A DNA stretch of 64,000 nucleotides, taken from the NCBI RefSeq assembly GCF_040807025.1, contig NC_090952.1:18101068-18165067 (forward strand), in the 5' to 3' direction. The stretch's first letter is position 1. Each line of letters begins with the position of its first letter. A program made the position numbers and the translations under genes. The stretch is from Struthio camelus (Eukaryota > Chordata > Aves > Struthioniformes > Struthionidae). Positions 35,913-49,934 of this stretch are shown here, in pieces. The notes under the pieces are model-generated. The model did not search any database. It was not told the origin of the DNA and was given only the letters and a program-made list of their open reading frames with translations.

Positions 35913-38900
35913 GTAAGCACAAATCCTTCAAATTCATACAAGACATTTAAGCTGTCCTGCTAGCAGTTTTCAAACCGTAGAATAAATAAGTTACTGTGAT
36001 GACCAATACTTCCGTGTCTCTCAAACAGTCTTACTAAGATGTGATAACTGCCGCAGCATTTAACAAGCCTTTATAATAACTTGTTCAATATTTTGCGAAC
36101 TATACTAATTCTTCAGGTCTTTATTTTCTAAGTTAAATGCCTTTGCTCATGGAAACTGAGTGTCGGACTTTAAATTCAAGAACATTTACTGTGGCTCCAA
36201 TCTCTTTTAGTTGCAAACATATTTACTCTCAAGACTGCATAGATTTTTTTGTCATTAGCCATCCTATAGTACAGTTCCCCCCAACGGATGAGCTATGTGC
36301 TTTTAAAGTTTGGCGATACAAACTGTCAAAATCTCCTAGATCTGATTAACTTGTTAAGACGATGAGGAAACAGCACATTTTCTTGTTCTTCATATGTGGT
36401 TCAGGTTTGGTTCTGTTTTTGGGGATAAGACAATAGAAAGAAACAACTATACCCCAAACAGGAGAATTTTAATGAAAGAAAAATATAATACTTTATTTCT
36501 TAAGAAATTCAAATTTCCTACAGAAGCTTTGTCTACCTTAGTGACAAGTAAACAGCCTCAAAGTTTTTATTTTAAAAGGTTTTTTTCATTTTTTATAATG
36601 TAAAGGCTCCTGTGAAATTGCAGAATTAGTAATGAGCTCCTTTCAGCCATGTGACAAATACAAAAGAAGTCATTCTTCACTGACTAACCTGAGTAAAAAT
36701 GAAAATCAGTTTGGTTTCCTGTGAAATAATTTGCTAAACTGAATCAGTAGAATTCCAACCAATAAAATATTTTTCCTTTAGATAACTTCCTCAGCTTTAA
36801 AGCAGTTCTTTAAAAAATAGTGAAACATTTTGATGTATTTGATAACAATTTTCTTTCATACAGAGCCCAACATTAAAATACTTCCCAGTTAAAGGAGTAT
36901 GTCCTATGCTATAGGAATTTGCACAGGCATAATCTGGGGAAGAGACCTCTCTGTCCATTAAAAAAAAATCTTAGTCTATAAACCTCGACCAAGATTCAAC
37001 GTGTCTATGGAGTCTGGCTGAATAGAAATGTGCTTTTTAAACTAAGTGAATGGAAGTTAAATTGTATATTTTTCCAATCTCTGCTTCTGCTGCCCTCTAA
37101 GCAAGGGTGTTTTATTTTAGGAATGCTCTTCTAGTCAACTATTAAAACTGTAGAGCTGTACAACAGGATATAGTCTGTGGGGATTTGTTATGTATAGATG
37201 CATCATTTGTCTATGAAATTTGCTCTACTCGTGTTACAGTACTGATGTTGTGTGCATTCTTCCCGTTTCCTCGCTCTTCTGATTTAAGTAAAATGGTAGC
37301 TATTGGATTGAATTAATGTATAGATTAGCTATTTTAATGAAATCCTATTTAATGTTTAAGAGAAGTCAGAAGAGGGGAACAAACAGACATCTGGCTTTCT
37401 TTTGATGGCGTTTCTGAAGAAGTCTGACTACCCAGCGCTCAGAAATCCTGGAAACACTCAGAATGAAGCTTTACTAGAGACTTGTCCACATGTTGGTTTA
37501 AACACTGTCGTCCTAGGCTACTTTTTCTTATGAAGGAAATGTCAGCGTCATCTGCATCACTCACTCGCCATCTCCCCCAAGCAGGTGACGCATAGTTTAC
37601 AGCCTATACTTACAGATGCATTTGATTTAGGTGCTGTACTAAAGTGGAAGTGTCAAGGTGATTCATCTGTCTGCCACTGCTGACAGCTGTGTTACACGGG
37701 GTGCCCTGGGTAGGAGCATTGTTTGGACTGAAGAAGTAGGTATTTCAGTATCAAAGGGAAAGGCTTTCTTTGTCATTACAAACATAGCACTGGCTTTTGA
37801 CCCGTGTTAACAGAATAGCCTGTATATACATTGTGTTGCATATGCGGAATATGTTTCCAGGATTCTGCCCCTACACCAAGGACTGTGACTTTGTAAACTC
37901 GTTTGAAAAAAATCAAGCTCCCATGACGAAATGAGAAAAGGGAAGCAATTACAAATGTATTGGTTTCATAAGAAAGTAAATAATTTGAGCGTTATACTCT
38001 TGGATCTGTCGCTTCTTGTTTTAAAACAACATGCACTACTAGCTGAAAATGTTAAGATTATTTAATTTTCCTACAAATCTTGCAAAACATCTATTTTAAT
38101 TTTAGGGCGTTCCTTAAGTTTCTCAGCATATTTCTATCCACTTATAGCTAATTATTGCCAAGTATCTATTTTGTGTATTGCCACCTTTAATTTTACCAGG
38201 CAGCTAGTTTTACATGGCTCTTGTATTAGTAAAACATTTCCTAGATATTTCTGTTTTGTAATCTAATTCCTGTCTTTTCATCCATACATGAAAAATTAAC
38301 CTTGCTGACCAAATTGAATGATAGGCATGTATTCACATATGTAGTCTAAGGTGTCATTTGTAAAAGAATGAATTATTAGAAGAGTTAATGGCAGCAACCT
38401 ATGATGATACGGTGGCAACTAAAGCTATTTACCCATCATAATCTCTGCCTTTATGAGTTAAAAATAGTTGTATATTCAAAAGTGATCTGAAATTCAATGT
38501 ATCAGTTGTTGATGTGTCAGTAATTTATCTGAAATAGTCCATATATTATCATAATATCACCAAAATACTGCAAGCTCATTTAATAGTGTGCTACGCCGCA
38601 GAAGAATATGAGTTTCCATTTTAGAAAACAGATTATATTCACACTTTCACTTGGTGTCCTTGATATTTTGAAAAAAAACAACAGAAGACTGAAATTCTAA
38701 TGTATGGATTTTTAAAGAGCTTGAAAACAATACATCTTGCTATATTAACAGGAAAAATAAAGGCAAAGAAAAAATATTCTTTTCTATATGTAATGGAACT
38801 TTGAAAACAATACTGTTTCTAGCCTAAAATGCAATACAGGAAATAATATTAGAACAATTTTAAGTATATATTTGATCAGCTTTGAAATGTAAAGTACAAA

Positions 38901-40786
38901 GAGAACATTTCAATGATTTTAAAATCCCCACTTTTGGAAATAGTTTGAGTACCCCTCCACGTCTTCCTGAAAAAGGGCCTTATAAACCATAACCAAATAC
39001 TCTATCATGAGGCAGCTGCATTTGATAGTTCACCAGACAGCTGGCGTTCAGGACCTCCTGGATTCTAGTAAGGCCTCTACATTTGACTTCATTCTCTATT
39101 TCAGTTTTCCATCTGTAATGCTACACTTCCCTTTCACTTAAGTGAACTTTACAAACAAAGGTGTATCAGTCTCAGACTGTGTAAGTAAAATCTGGGACGT
39201 ACTGTGAACCAGGAATTCCTAATTACGGAGCTGTTTGCCAGAGACAAAAAGCTGTCGGACAACTCCGCAGAGCGACGCAGTTGGATCAGTATGTGTAATA
39301 TACTGGGAGCCATCAAATGACTTTGAAATGCTATTATGATTTTAAATCCTGAAATGTAAGTTAGCAACCTTAAAATACTATTAAAAATGCCTACTATTTC
39401 TTTCCTTTGCCGATAAATTTCTAAAAGTGGTTGAAGGATGAGACACGAGAGGACTGAAGAAAGGACGGGCGATACAAGCGGAGAGCGTATAGTGCAGGAA
39501 CATTCAAACATTTGCATGATTTCTGGAGCTCATTTTCACTGGATGCCAGCAGGACATCAGAATAGTAGGTACCTTATATAAGTCTACCAACGCAAAAGCA
39601 TGTAAAGTATCCTGTTAAATCTCCAATATATATGAGGAATGATTAGTAGCAAGTTAAAACATTCTTTCTCTAAAACTTACCAGTTGTTCTACTGACCATT
39701 TGCTCCGTAATTCCAGCCCAAAATGTACCATTTCTTTTACCATAAGAAAAATAAATAATTTAAGTAAGCAAATAATGTAACTAACGAATGGAAAGATATA
39801 GTTCCTGTTACAAGATTAGAATGTTCTTTTGGTAGCAGCTTGAAACCTAAATTTTCTAGTGTGTTCAGTGTCTTAGTTCTTTCAATGAACATTAGATTCA
39901 ATTTAAACAATTAGCGTGCTTATGTCATTAATAAGAATTTGCACCTTAAGGCAAAGCCAAGCAGCAGTCTATAATATGATGAAAATTATAACGCTGTGCT
40001 GGAAAAATAAGGCTGGCGCTGCATTTTTAGAATACCTACAGATGAGGAATCTGGGCATGTGCCATGCTGTGTAAATTTGATCTTGGTGTAACCTAGCATT
40101 TGACACAGCCATCCTCTGATATGCCTGCAGGTTAATCAGTTATCAATTACAGTGAGTTTACTCAGAGGCGAAGCCACTAGGTATATTACAATCCCGCAGT
40201 TCCTACACAGTATCTCCAGCTGTCATGTGAGAATAGTTACACCTAGGATTAATTGACTAATGGAATAATCTTACTTACGTTTCAGCTGGATTGTCATGAC
40301 AAAATACAAGTGTCAAATGGGCAATATTCAAACCCATTTCTTGATCAGGGCAATTAAATTTGTGAAAGCAATAGTTTGAAGACGAGCTAACGGTCTCCTC
40401 AAATCTACTCTAAGTAAAAAATACTTTTAAAAGTTAAATGCAGTTCAAACTCTTCTAGATTTTTAAGAAAGCTATTTAGGGTTTTGCTTTTTGTACGGAA
40501 ACAGCTTTGCTATTGAGGTACACGTTTGTTAGGTATATCTAATGTATAATGTAAGTTGTGTTGTACTAATATATGCTAAAATCTCAAATTAGAAACAGAA
40601 GTTTATATAGTCTACTGAGGAATCAGGACAAGTTCACAGAAGAGAAATCCATCAAAAGATTATCTAAAAAAAACCCAAACATATATCTGATTCAGGAAGT
40701 CTGTGAGTGGCAAACTGTTGACAGATGGGAAAATATTCTGGAGAAGTATCATTCTATGCTTGCTCTAGTCTCATTATAAACATTGG

Positions 40787-40824
40787 CATAAAATACAATA
40801 AAATAATAAAATAAAATAAAAATC
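40787..40824 (+). repeat. (AAAAT)n-like A-rich simple repeat
   Basis: Repeated AATAAAAT units hold several AATAAA hexamers. They are more simply explained as a microsatellite than as a real poly(A) site. Confidence 0.85.
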
Positions 40825-43800
40825 TCATCTCAACATGTGTTTTGTTTACAAGGAACAAATCCTGTCCTTAGAAAATCTTGAGGGAAATTTGAAATTATGG
40901 TGATAAACAACAACGATGATGACATATTCTTCTGAAATAAGAAAATAAACCTTATCCATCTAACATCGCTGAACATTAATTTTGAAGGTAGATAAGAGAT
41001 GTTTCACTGCTACTTTCACTTCCCAGTGACATTTAGTTACTTCCTGAATCTACCACTCCCTTTACATTAGAGGGCCCCCTTATTTTCCTGTTCTTCAGGG
41101 GGAAAAAAATCTGGTCTTAGACCTCCAAAAATCAAGTATTCAGATGACTGTTTGGTTATAAAATATTACAATAGTTGTTTTTGTTCATACATGCTTATAC
41201 AAAACATTTTTCCTACGTTTAGCCCCAACGTTTCAGCAAAATCAAAGGAATCAAATACAACATCTGGTGTACAGAAATAACAAGTGTGCATATCTTTCAT
41301 ACCATTTTCAATAAAGAAAACTATTATTCTGACAACCATTCATCACATGCTATGGCTGTTAAAGTAACTAAAATCAATAATAGAGTGAAAATACTTAAAA
41401 TTCTTTACAAATACAGTAATGACTTCAATTCAGGGTGACAGATTTAGACTGGAAATAGATGAGCGCATATCTGAAACACACTTTTCTTCAACACATCTCT
41501 ATGCGTGTTCCCTCTATGGTATGCACAATGAATGAAACTCTACTCAAAATCTTTTTACAAACTGCCCTTAATTTTAAGGCACGGAAAATTTTGTGTTGAG
41601 ACTAAGGAAAGTAACATGATTTGAAAAGAAAGTGCTAAAACTGAAAAACTTCCTGATATTGTATTAGCACAGTATTACTAAAATCAACTTTTTCCTTTTA
41701 GCATTACGATGCAACTTATTTAAACTCTTAAGCATATTTAAATATGGCCATAAAATTACAGCACAAATACACTCCAGAATCTTCCCTCTGTTATCAAAGT
41801 ACCTGAATGATAATGTTTTAATAGGCTGTTTGTGAATGTTTGTGTGTTAATTGTGTAATATTTTTATAGCAGTACCATTAGGCCTGTTTTATGGAATGTA
41901 TAGCGTAACTTGGCATTTGAAATGGAGGCTGCGCAACACACACATACACACATGCATGAAAAGAAAACTAGACTAAATTGTGGTATTTGCTTCTTAGGCT
42001 TATTCAAAAACACATCACCACCCCAGATGTTTTACTATAAAACCCTCTGACCAACAAAAATAATTCTAAACAGACTATACACAGCTTGTTTACATAGAAG
42101 TTAAAAATTGTTCAGAATACTGCTGAAAATATCTTTTTCAAACTCTTTCAAACTTTTTAAATTTAATAATTGGCATTTTCTTTAGTTCTATTTCTAAATA
42201 GTTCGATACTTGTCTTACTCTCTTACTACTAACCCGCATGCATAAACCACACACAGCAACTCGAATAAATGTACTTCATCCTGTTCTCTAGTTTGTGGTT
42301 ATGTTTTTTTTTTAAATTTGCATTGCTGAATGAGAAGTCCACCCCCCATTCTGCCCGGAAAGATTTAAGGGATTCGCGTTCTACCATGTCTGCTGTTTTT
42401 TTCAAATTAGCATTGGTAGTTGAAATGAGTGGGAGAGGAAATGTTTATTCAAGCTACAGAAAGATGAAAGAGGAGAAGAATTCTTTTACATCTATTTTCC
42501 ACATTAAAATAGATTTGTCTGTTCCAAATTTAAATGCAAGTAACAGCTAATATATGCCCTAAGTTCTCCCAGATACAAGGCAGTACTGACTGCTGCAGAC
42601 AATCACTGCAGATTACTGATACTTTTTTCTATACTGAGCGCGTATGAACCCACATCCCTGAGGTGATTCTGAAAACGTTACACAGCATCATCCGAACGCC
42701 AAGTCAAACCATGGCAAATCTACGTTTCGTCCTCTCTTTGCACAGAGGTGCCCTTTTGAGGACAGAGATATATTTTCTTGGATGTTTGCACTTTGCTAGG
42801 TAAATTCCCAGTACTCAGCAGGGCCAAAAAACGGTTTTATTTAAATTCAAGCTGGTATAAGAGGGATAACTTCTATTTTGATTAAAAAAAAAAAAAAACC
42901 CTTCATTAATTCATGAATAACATAGGTAAAACTTCCTCTTAAGGGTATTTTACTTCTGTACAGACTGAATTGTAGTCAATACAATATTTGGACACAAAAT
43001 GAGAGACATTTAAGGAATTAATACTGGTTAAAATAATAAGTCACATTGCCTAGGATTTAAATGTAGTAATTCCGCTGAAATTTCAGCATAAAAGCAGCTG
43101 ATTTCAATACTTTTGAGCCAAACTCTTTGCCCAGTAAGAGTTCTGTGAACTGAACGTTATAACAAAGAAATATTTTACTTTTTAATTAGAGAATGAGAAT
43201 TTGCATGGTAAAAATAGCAAAGCTTTACCTTGGTGTAAAGTGTGCTTCTGAAACAAGGAATTGCAATTTAAGACTGCAATGCTGTAAAGGTATCTTATGA
43301 ATGAAGCTCTGATGTCCTTTCTTTTTTTTAAAAAATAAATAGATGAGTAAATATAGTAGCTGAAAGCATACTTGAGGAATCTAAAACAAATTTTACATAG
43401 AAAACATGAAACAAATATTCATTTTCAATGTTTAAACATATATATACAGCGCGCAAGAGTGTATTTCATCCTAACTGCTTTTGTGTCTGTGTAGTAGCAC
43501 AATTTAAACGTCTTCCGTGGATTAATTCATGGAAGATAACACTTTGGCTAGAAATTAAATATGGATATAACCTTCTGGCTCAAGATGTCCCTAAAATGCA
43601 GACTGCTAGAAGTGTCTCTGGGGGACAAGGCTAGAGTGTGTGTATGCTTGCCTTGCTCTTACATTATTTTCTTAGATATCCACTACAGAGCAGCGCTGGA
43701 GAAAGACTGGTCTGATGCAGTACGACTGTGGCTATGCACACCAGTCACTTAAGTTCTAACCAAGGGGACACTGAAATATTTTTGTGCTGAACTTTTGTTC

Positions 43801-45048
43801 TGTACAGAGAGCAGGGACTGTGAGCAGCGCAGGTCTTTAATAAAGGGCCACAGCTGTTTGTCCTTATTGCACCACCTGAGCTAATTAAAATCTTACCTTT
43901 TTAAAAAAGAAAAAAGCTCCCCATGGGAATGAAAAGTAGCTTTTAAAACAATGCAGATGGGATAATGAAAGAAAGATTATTTTCAAAATAATAAATTATT
44001 TTGTTTAGAATTTTTAGGAAAAATTGAGTCTTGTGGCCCTATTGTCCAATTTGTGAGCGTTCTTTGTTTGGATTGGCATGTAATGGGTAGGGAGCCTGCT
44101 TCGCTTGTTAGACAAGCTTATGAACTTTGTCTATTAAGTTACATGCTAGGTTTGCAGAATCTTACATTGATTAAGAGCTATCTTACTTAGCAATTAATGG
44201 AGAAAAATTGGAATTAACGGAAAAAAAATTGAAGAAAGAATCCTGTCTTGAACAGGCAATAACCTTTTCTCAATAAACATTCCTGTGGTTTTATATACAG
44301 TTATATGTATACTAAAAAAGATCAAAATCTTGCCATGTATTTCCAAGATGCTGCTGGGCTTTGCCTCATCAGGAGAGATTCCTGAGCAAGATTTTCTGCA
44401 GGATACCGGTCTCCCTAAAGCTATCCGTAGTTACACAAATTCATATTTCAGTTGGAAGTGCACCTATCCTATAGTTTTAATTTTCACAGACTACATTGCT
44501 TTTGCAGCAAAGTAGTTAGTGACTATAAACTGACCCCAAAAGACACTTATTTCAGTGAACGGTTCTTGAAACAAAAAAGTCAGATAAAAGCAAAAAATGC
44601 TTTAATCTGAATTAGTTTTAGATTCAGATATATTCATAGAGATAAAAGATATCCATTCACAAATAGGTTTCTATGTTTACCTAACAACTAGACAAATATT
44701 TTCTAAAGGTCTGCGAATTTTCCATGCCATCTTGATACAATTGAATAGAAGACCTATTTAGCCTAATGAGCATTAAGATTAAATCATTTACTCACAGATC
44801 AAAGGAGATTTTAATTATGTAAAGTAGTTGTTCAGAAACACAAAATGTTCCATTAAGCTTCACAATTAATACATACAATATTTATGAGTTCAGACTTTTT
44901 CCTTGTTAAAAATTGATTGTTACATCAAAAAAAGTTTCCCTAGATGCACTGATTGAAGAAAAAATATTTTAAGCCATAAAAGTCGCAGGCATACAAACGA
45001 TTTTACTGCCTTTTGCTTTTCCTTCTCCTCTTCTTTTTTCCCCTTTCT

Positions 45049-45064
45049 TTGTTGTTGTTGTTGC
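45049..45064 (+). repeat. (GTT)n microsatellite in a pyrimidine-rich stretch
   Basis: About five GTT units follow a 45-base T/C-rich run that starts near 45,005. Confidence 0.85.
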
Positions 45065-46867
45065 TCTGAGCGTCTTGTCACCAGATGTTCATTATGTGTA
45101 TAAAAATATTGAGTTCATAGAAGTACTCACAGCGTGGTCATACCATACTGAATGCATGTCACTGAAGTTTCTAAATGGAAATAGTGTAAAATAAAGCACT
45201 AAATTCTTCTAAAATATATATATCTCCATTTAAAGTCTCATTACCTTCTGCTTATCAAACTATAAAAAACCAGTAACAAATAACATGGTGCAAACAAAGA
45301 ACTGAGCTTTGGTACAGTGGTTTGTATCACCATTTTTTTCACACTTTTTTTTTTTTTTACATAAAGGAAAAAACTCTTGGATAAAATGAGGTATGTTCAA
45401 AACATGGTACGCTCACTCATCCAGAATGCAACAACTCCAAACAAGGATCTAATCCTGTTCCCCTATTCAGACAGACATTACTGGTTTAAAAAAGTGGTTT
45501 AAAAAAAAAACCAAACAAGCAATTGACCATTAAATTGCTATATTATTTTCAACAGGCAGGATTAAAATAAATGCAAAGAAAACAAACGATGAAAAGAATG
45601 CTGATAAAATATGCAGGCTGTATTAGTTAAAGAGTAATTTATTTCCAGTAGAAGTTCTACTAAGGAAAGCAAATCATGAGAATGGAAGTCTGCTGACACT
45701 AAATAATCCTGAAAAACGTAGAGAACAGTTGTAGGAAAACTGATGACTACTTAAGAGTGATGAAAAATCCATTCAAATTCTCAAGGCCAGAGGTATGCAT
45801 TATCAGAACTTTCTACCAGACCATTTACTACACTTTAACAAATCAGAAGCTACCTTAAAAAGATAATGGAAGAATACTTTTACTAGAAGTGCTGGGCAAA
45901 ATTCGAGCCTTAATTAGAGTACACTGCAATAGGCTTTGATGGATTACTACAGTTTAGGAAGATGTATCTGAGAACACAGACTGCTTTTACTGTTTTTCAG
46001 AGTTAGCAGCCCAATTATTAGTGCCCCTCAGAGGCACTGACAAATGTGTAAATTTGTCCAAAAAATAAATTACTGATGATTACATGTTAGATTTGCAAGG
46101 AAGAAAAAGCATATATTATTTAAATATTTTCTAAAATCTGTATCATTGTCAATGAAAAATTCCAACACCTTCAAAATTGTGTCTTAACAGAGCAGCTGAA
46201 GTAGTACTTTTTTCATATATTAGGAACTCAGCATACTTTAGCTCTTTCACTCAATATCATGATCTTATGATTGATCTTATTTATTTTTAGTTTGCGTGCA
46301 ACTCGATGCCAGAGTTCTAATTATAACACAGTCAACAGAATGACAGCAATCTTATGTCCTTGAACTCCTTAAATAATTGAAAGGAATTCAAAAGTTTATA
46401 TTCAGTGCAATCCTAATGTAACAACAAACTTATGGTCACTTTTAAGGTATTTTGTGTGTTTTTACCTTTCTATTGAATTATAACTGTATCACAAACTAGA
46501 GTCATTTGCCGTGCTCCTAATGCTCCTGCTTTGGGATACAGATGGCTAGCGATAAAAAGTTGAATTCACTATCTATCTATTCACTGACTATCAAAATAAG
46601 TGTGAACGTAAATTATGCCAATCACTTTCATGCGTGGCATATGAAAACTGATAAATCTGAGTAGCTACTTTTCCTTTTGGTGGAAGAAAGGAACAAATGA
46701 TAATACTTTTTAGAATTTCTCCTTACTTACTTTTCATCCACAATCCTGTCATTTTTTTACTAAATTCCCCCTTACAGTCTATAGAGGAGTAAATAAACTG
46801 TCACAATACATGAAGCAGTAACTCTGCAGTATATTCTCTCTCTTTCCACATAAAAACCGTGTAAACT

Positions 46868-47205
46868 CTAGGATGGAAGAAACCAAAGAGGTGTACTTTG
46901 TAGGATGTTTATCACATAGAGTAGACAACCTATGAGGTTATCACTTTTAGATTCACATAGGATGTATACAGCTGCTCTTCGGAAGAGAAAAGGTACACAG
47001 CTACGCAGACTGGGTCTAAAAGGCTCTGTGCCATTAAGGGAGAAGATGCTGTGGGCTAGGCTCTCTCCAGCTGCCTCCGAGTTTCCCAGAGGGCTGCAGC
47101 TGGTTGCCTCCAAGTCTTTCCCTTCCTGAATGATCCGTTTCTTCACACGTCGTAGAACTGGGTGCACGTTCCCTGTTGCATTGGTTTCATCTTGGTGGGC
47201 AGCAT
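46868..47205 (-). other. Open frame in moderately GC-rich patch
   Basis: On the minus strand the frame is open from a TGA at about 47,208 to 46,868, over 110 codons. The middle part reads like ordinary soluble protein (for example R-R-V-K-K-R-I-I-Q-E-G-K-D-L-E-A). It has no good upstream ATG, no strong acceptor and no strong donor. The plus strand is open here too (46,932-47,129, 65 codons). It could be an old retrocopy or transposon piece, or chance. Confidence 0.15.
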
Positions 47206-47949
47206 GTCACTCAGAGACCAAAGGCATACACTCTTGCCATATATTCAGCAATTTTAAACGTGGAGTCTGGTTAAGTCAGAGTAGTTAAGCATATAAGCTA
47301 GAAGAAAAGGGGCAGAAAAGGGGGAGATTTTGAATTTCATTGAAAACATATAAGAAATTTGAATTTCCTGTGTCTATGACAGACATAAGAAAGAAGCAGA
47401 GTTAAGGTTAGGTGTGCTAGATTCTAACGGGCCTTTCCACTGCCTTAGGGCTGGCTGCCTAATGTACCAGAGACACAGGACAAAATATGCCATCAGTGCT
47501 GCCTCATGGACTAGGTATGTCACCTTTGAAGTGCTGATGCTCAAAACATGCCTTCCACAGTATTTTTCCAGTCCACAAAGGATTAAAAGGAATCAGCTTC
47601 CACAATTACTGAGAGTTTTATTTTTTTCTAATATATTTGATAAAGAGCAGAAAGAGTCTTCATTTTAAAAATATTTCATGCTTTTTTTGGGGAAGGTACG
47701 GTTTTTAGAGGTATGTTTTAACATCGAGCAATACCCGCTGCACATGTAAACGCACAAAAGAACGCTAGTTATATAGTCATGCCATTCTTATTTCTATAAA
47801 ATGATATTTTCCTCAGCCAAAATAGTCACCCAAAGACTGAAATTAAGCCAAATACTTACGTTTCTGACCATACCAGTAATAACAGCATTATTCAGAAATA
47901 CAAGGAGAATCAGAAAGCAGAATCGCCACCCAGGAAAAAAAAAGTTATT

Positions 47950-48110
47950 TTCTTTTCAAGTCACAGATAATCTTATTCTCTCTCTGGCGCAGGATGCTGC
48001 ACTTTGGAGCGTCGGGTGTACCGCTGTCCCCGTGAACACCACTAGTCACACAGCGTCCTGCGTCCTGCACGTACGGACCAAAGCCAGGCTACGCTTCTCA
48101 GTATAGTAGC
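47950..48110 (+). other. CpG-richer patch behind an acceptor-like tract
   Basis: TTATTCTCTCTCTGGCGCAG ending at 47,991 is a good acceptor. The next 115 bases are CpG-rich and open in one frame to a TAG at 48,104 (within 47,801-48,106). The best donor candidates inside, near 48,018 and 48,071, are weak, so an internal exon is unlikely; a terminal exon or a non-coding RNA exon is possible. The surroundings are AT-rich. Confidence 0.2.
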
Positions 48111-49885
48111 AAGTTTCCCTTTCAAGCACTCACAAAACCTGCTAACATCACCAAACAAAAAAGACCAATTCAAATCAAAACAAACTCACAGCTGTCTTTC
48201 TCACAGGCCAGAAATTAATATCCCATTTTTAATATCTATCATTTACATATCAAATCTAAGTGACAGAAGATAGAAGAGATCGGGGCAAGAAATATGGTGA
48301 TTATGCCTCTCTTACTGTCACTGCAAGATTATTTTCGGCAGTATATTGTTTAGAGCTTTTCCCTGTCCAGTCTTAACTGGCTCCAAAAAAGAGCATCCAT
48401 CACTTTTATGGGAACATGACTCCATAGTTTAACAGCTGCCAGCCACAAAAAGTGAGGGTTTATTTCTTCCTGAGTTTGAGCTTATTAGCCCAGAAGAAAG
48501 TCTGAAACTTTCTGCAATCCCAGATGCGTGGCCTTTTTCTTCATGCATATACTTTCTATATATTATTTGCACACATTTAATCTTTAATCAAATCAGAATG
48601 CAAAAATTTAAAATATTGGTTTTCATGTCACTGTCTAATGAATCATCATTTTCTTCTTGCTGGTACCGAGATGATTAGGGAGATAAGAGAGCTTATCTTT
48701 CATTTTATATGTGATTCAGTAGTCACAATCAATAGATATGTTCTTTAACTCAAAGCGCTTTTACAGTGAAGATCCTTTTTTGCTATATTTTTAGTTTTTA
48801 GACAGTAATCATACCGAGTCTCCACCTGAGAGAAATTAAAGGGTTCTAGTTCATCATTAACCCATAGACAGCAGCTTGAATATGAAAAAGCCCTCATTTT
48901 GTCCACTGAAAGCAGTAGACAGTGGAGAATTAAAAATAACATAGCTAAAAAGAGAAAAAGAAACAAGGCTACGGTGAGGTTTTCAAAATCACAACTGTTT
49001 TAAACACACAGAAAGGGAGAGGGCACTCATTTGAAACCTGCCACTTCACTGACTGAAAGAAATCTTCAGGCGGCTTCAATGCTATTACTTTTAGTTGGTT
49101 TAGAGACACGAGTAATTGTATGTTTTTATGTCATCTGCTGCTCCCTAGTGGAGATAAAAGATCATTTCAAACGTCAAAATTTCCACAGGCCAATTATCCA
49201 TAAATATGGTTGGGCTGTCCCTACAAGTAAGAAAAACTGAGTTGTTAAGAGGAAAACTTTAATTCCAGTGTTACCTAGTTCTCATTTCTGAGGAACAAAA
49301 GTAAAAATGTAAATAGATATGGGAACATATATTTAAATGTAATTATTTGGAACAACAATTTAGGGTATTTAGACATTTAAAGTCATGATTTCTTTTGGAA
49401 GAACACCATCTTAAATATGGCTCACAATTTTTCCTTGCAAATTCGAAGGCAGCACTATTTGCCTTCAGAAGAACAGAAAGCAACACTTAATAAACTGCTG
49501 TAGTGTGATAATAATTAAAAAGCCCAGTAATTTCTACTGTGACAAGAACTGAAACTACTTGTAGGAATTTTTTTTTTTTGATACCCTTTCTGTATACATT
49601 TTGGTATTGGCAACAGAAAATAGGTAGGTCCTAAAACTATTTTCCTCATATTTAATTTCCTTGTCTGTCTTGTGATTCCATGATGGCTGTTGGAGCTTCA
49701 GGCACTGGAAGATATGTTATTTATCTTGCATAATGGCACAACCTTATTTGTTTTGGACAACTCGGGAATTATGCTCGAACTGAATAAATACAGTGGCACA
49801 GCATGGTTTGCGTGAAACCAAATGAAGTAAGATCTGTATCCAGCTATCTGCTGATGCTCTTTTGCCTTTTTATTCCCCTAGAATA

Positions 49886-49932
49886 TTTTTTTTCTTTCTT
49901 TCCTTTTTTTCTTTCTTTTTTTTTTTTTTTTT
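49886..49932 (+). repeat. 47-nt homopyrimidine run (T/TTTC-rich)
   Basis: Only T and C for 47 bases, ending in a long T-run. It could be the tail of an old insertion on the minus strand or a polypyrimidine tract before the open frame at 49.94 kb. Confidence 0.9.
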
Positions 49933-49934
49933 AA

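Larger units (their letters stand above)
35915..46865. other. Non-coding AT-rich stretch
   Basis: No exon or transposon is recognised in nearly 11 kb apart from simple repeats. A GC-neutral piece at 37,540-37,740 with TGACAGCTGTG-like homeobox/E-box words looks like a possible conserved element. A 122-codon minus-strand frame (39,149-39,517) lacks any motif. Confidence 0.6.

Noticed and set aside
39149..39517. 122-codon minus-strand ORF
   Set aside because: Rich in Leu, Ser and Ile as base composition dictates, no recognisable domain and no promoter or splice signals.
40787..40824. Cluster of AATAAA poly(A) signals
   Set aside because: They are part of an A-rich simple repeat with no gene in front.
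41574..41590. TAAGGCACGG, like the seed end of miR-124
   Set aside because: The match stops after ten bases and no hairpin surrounds it.
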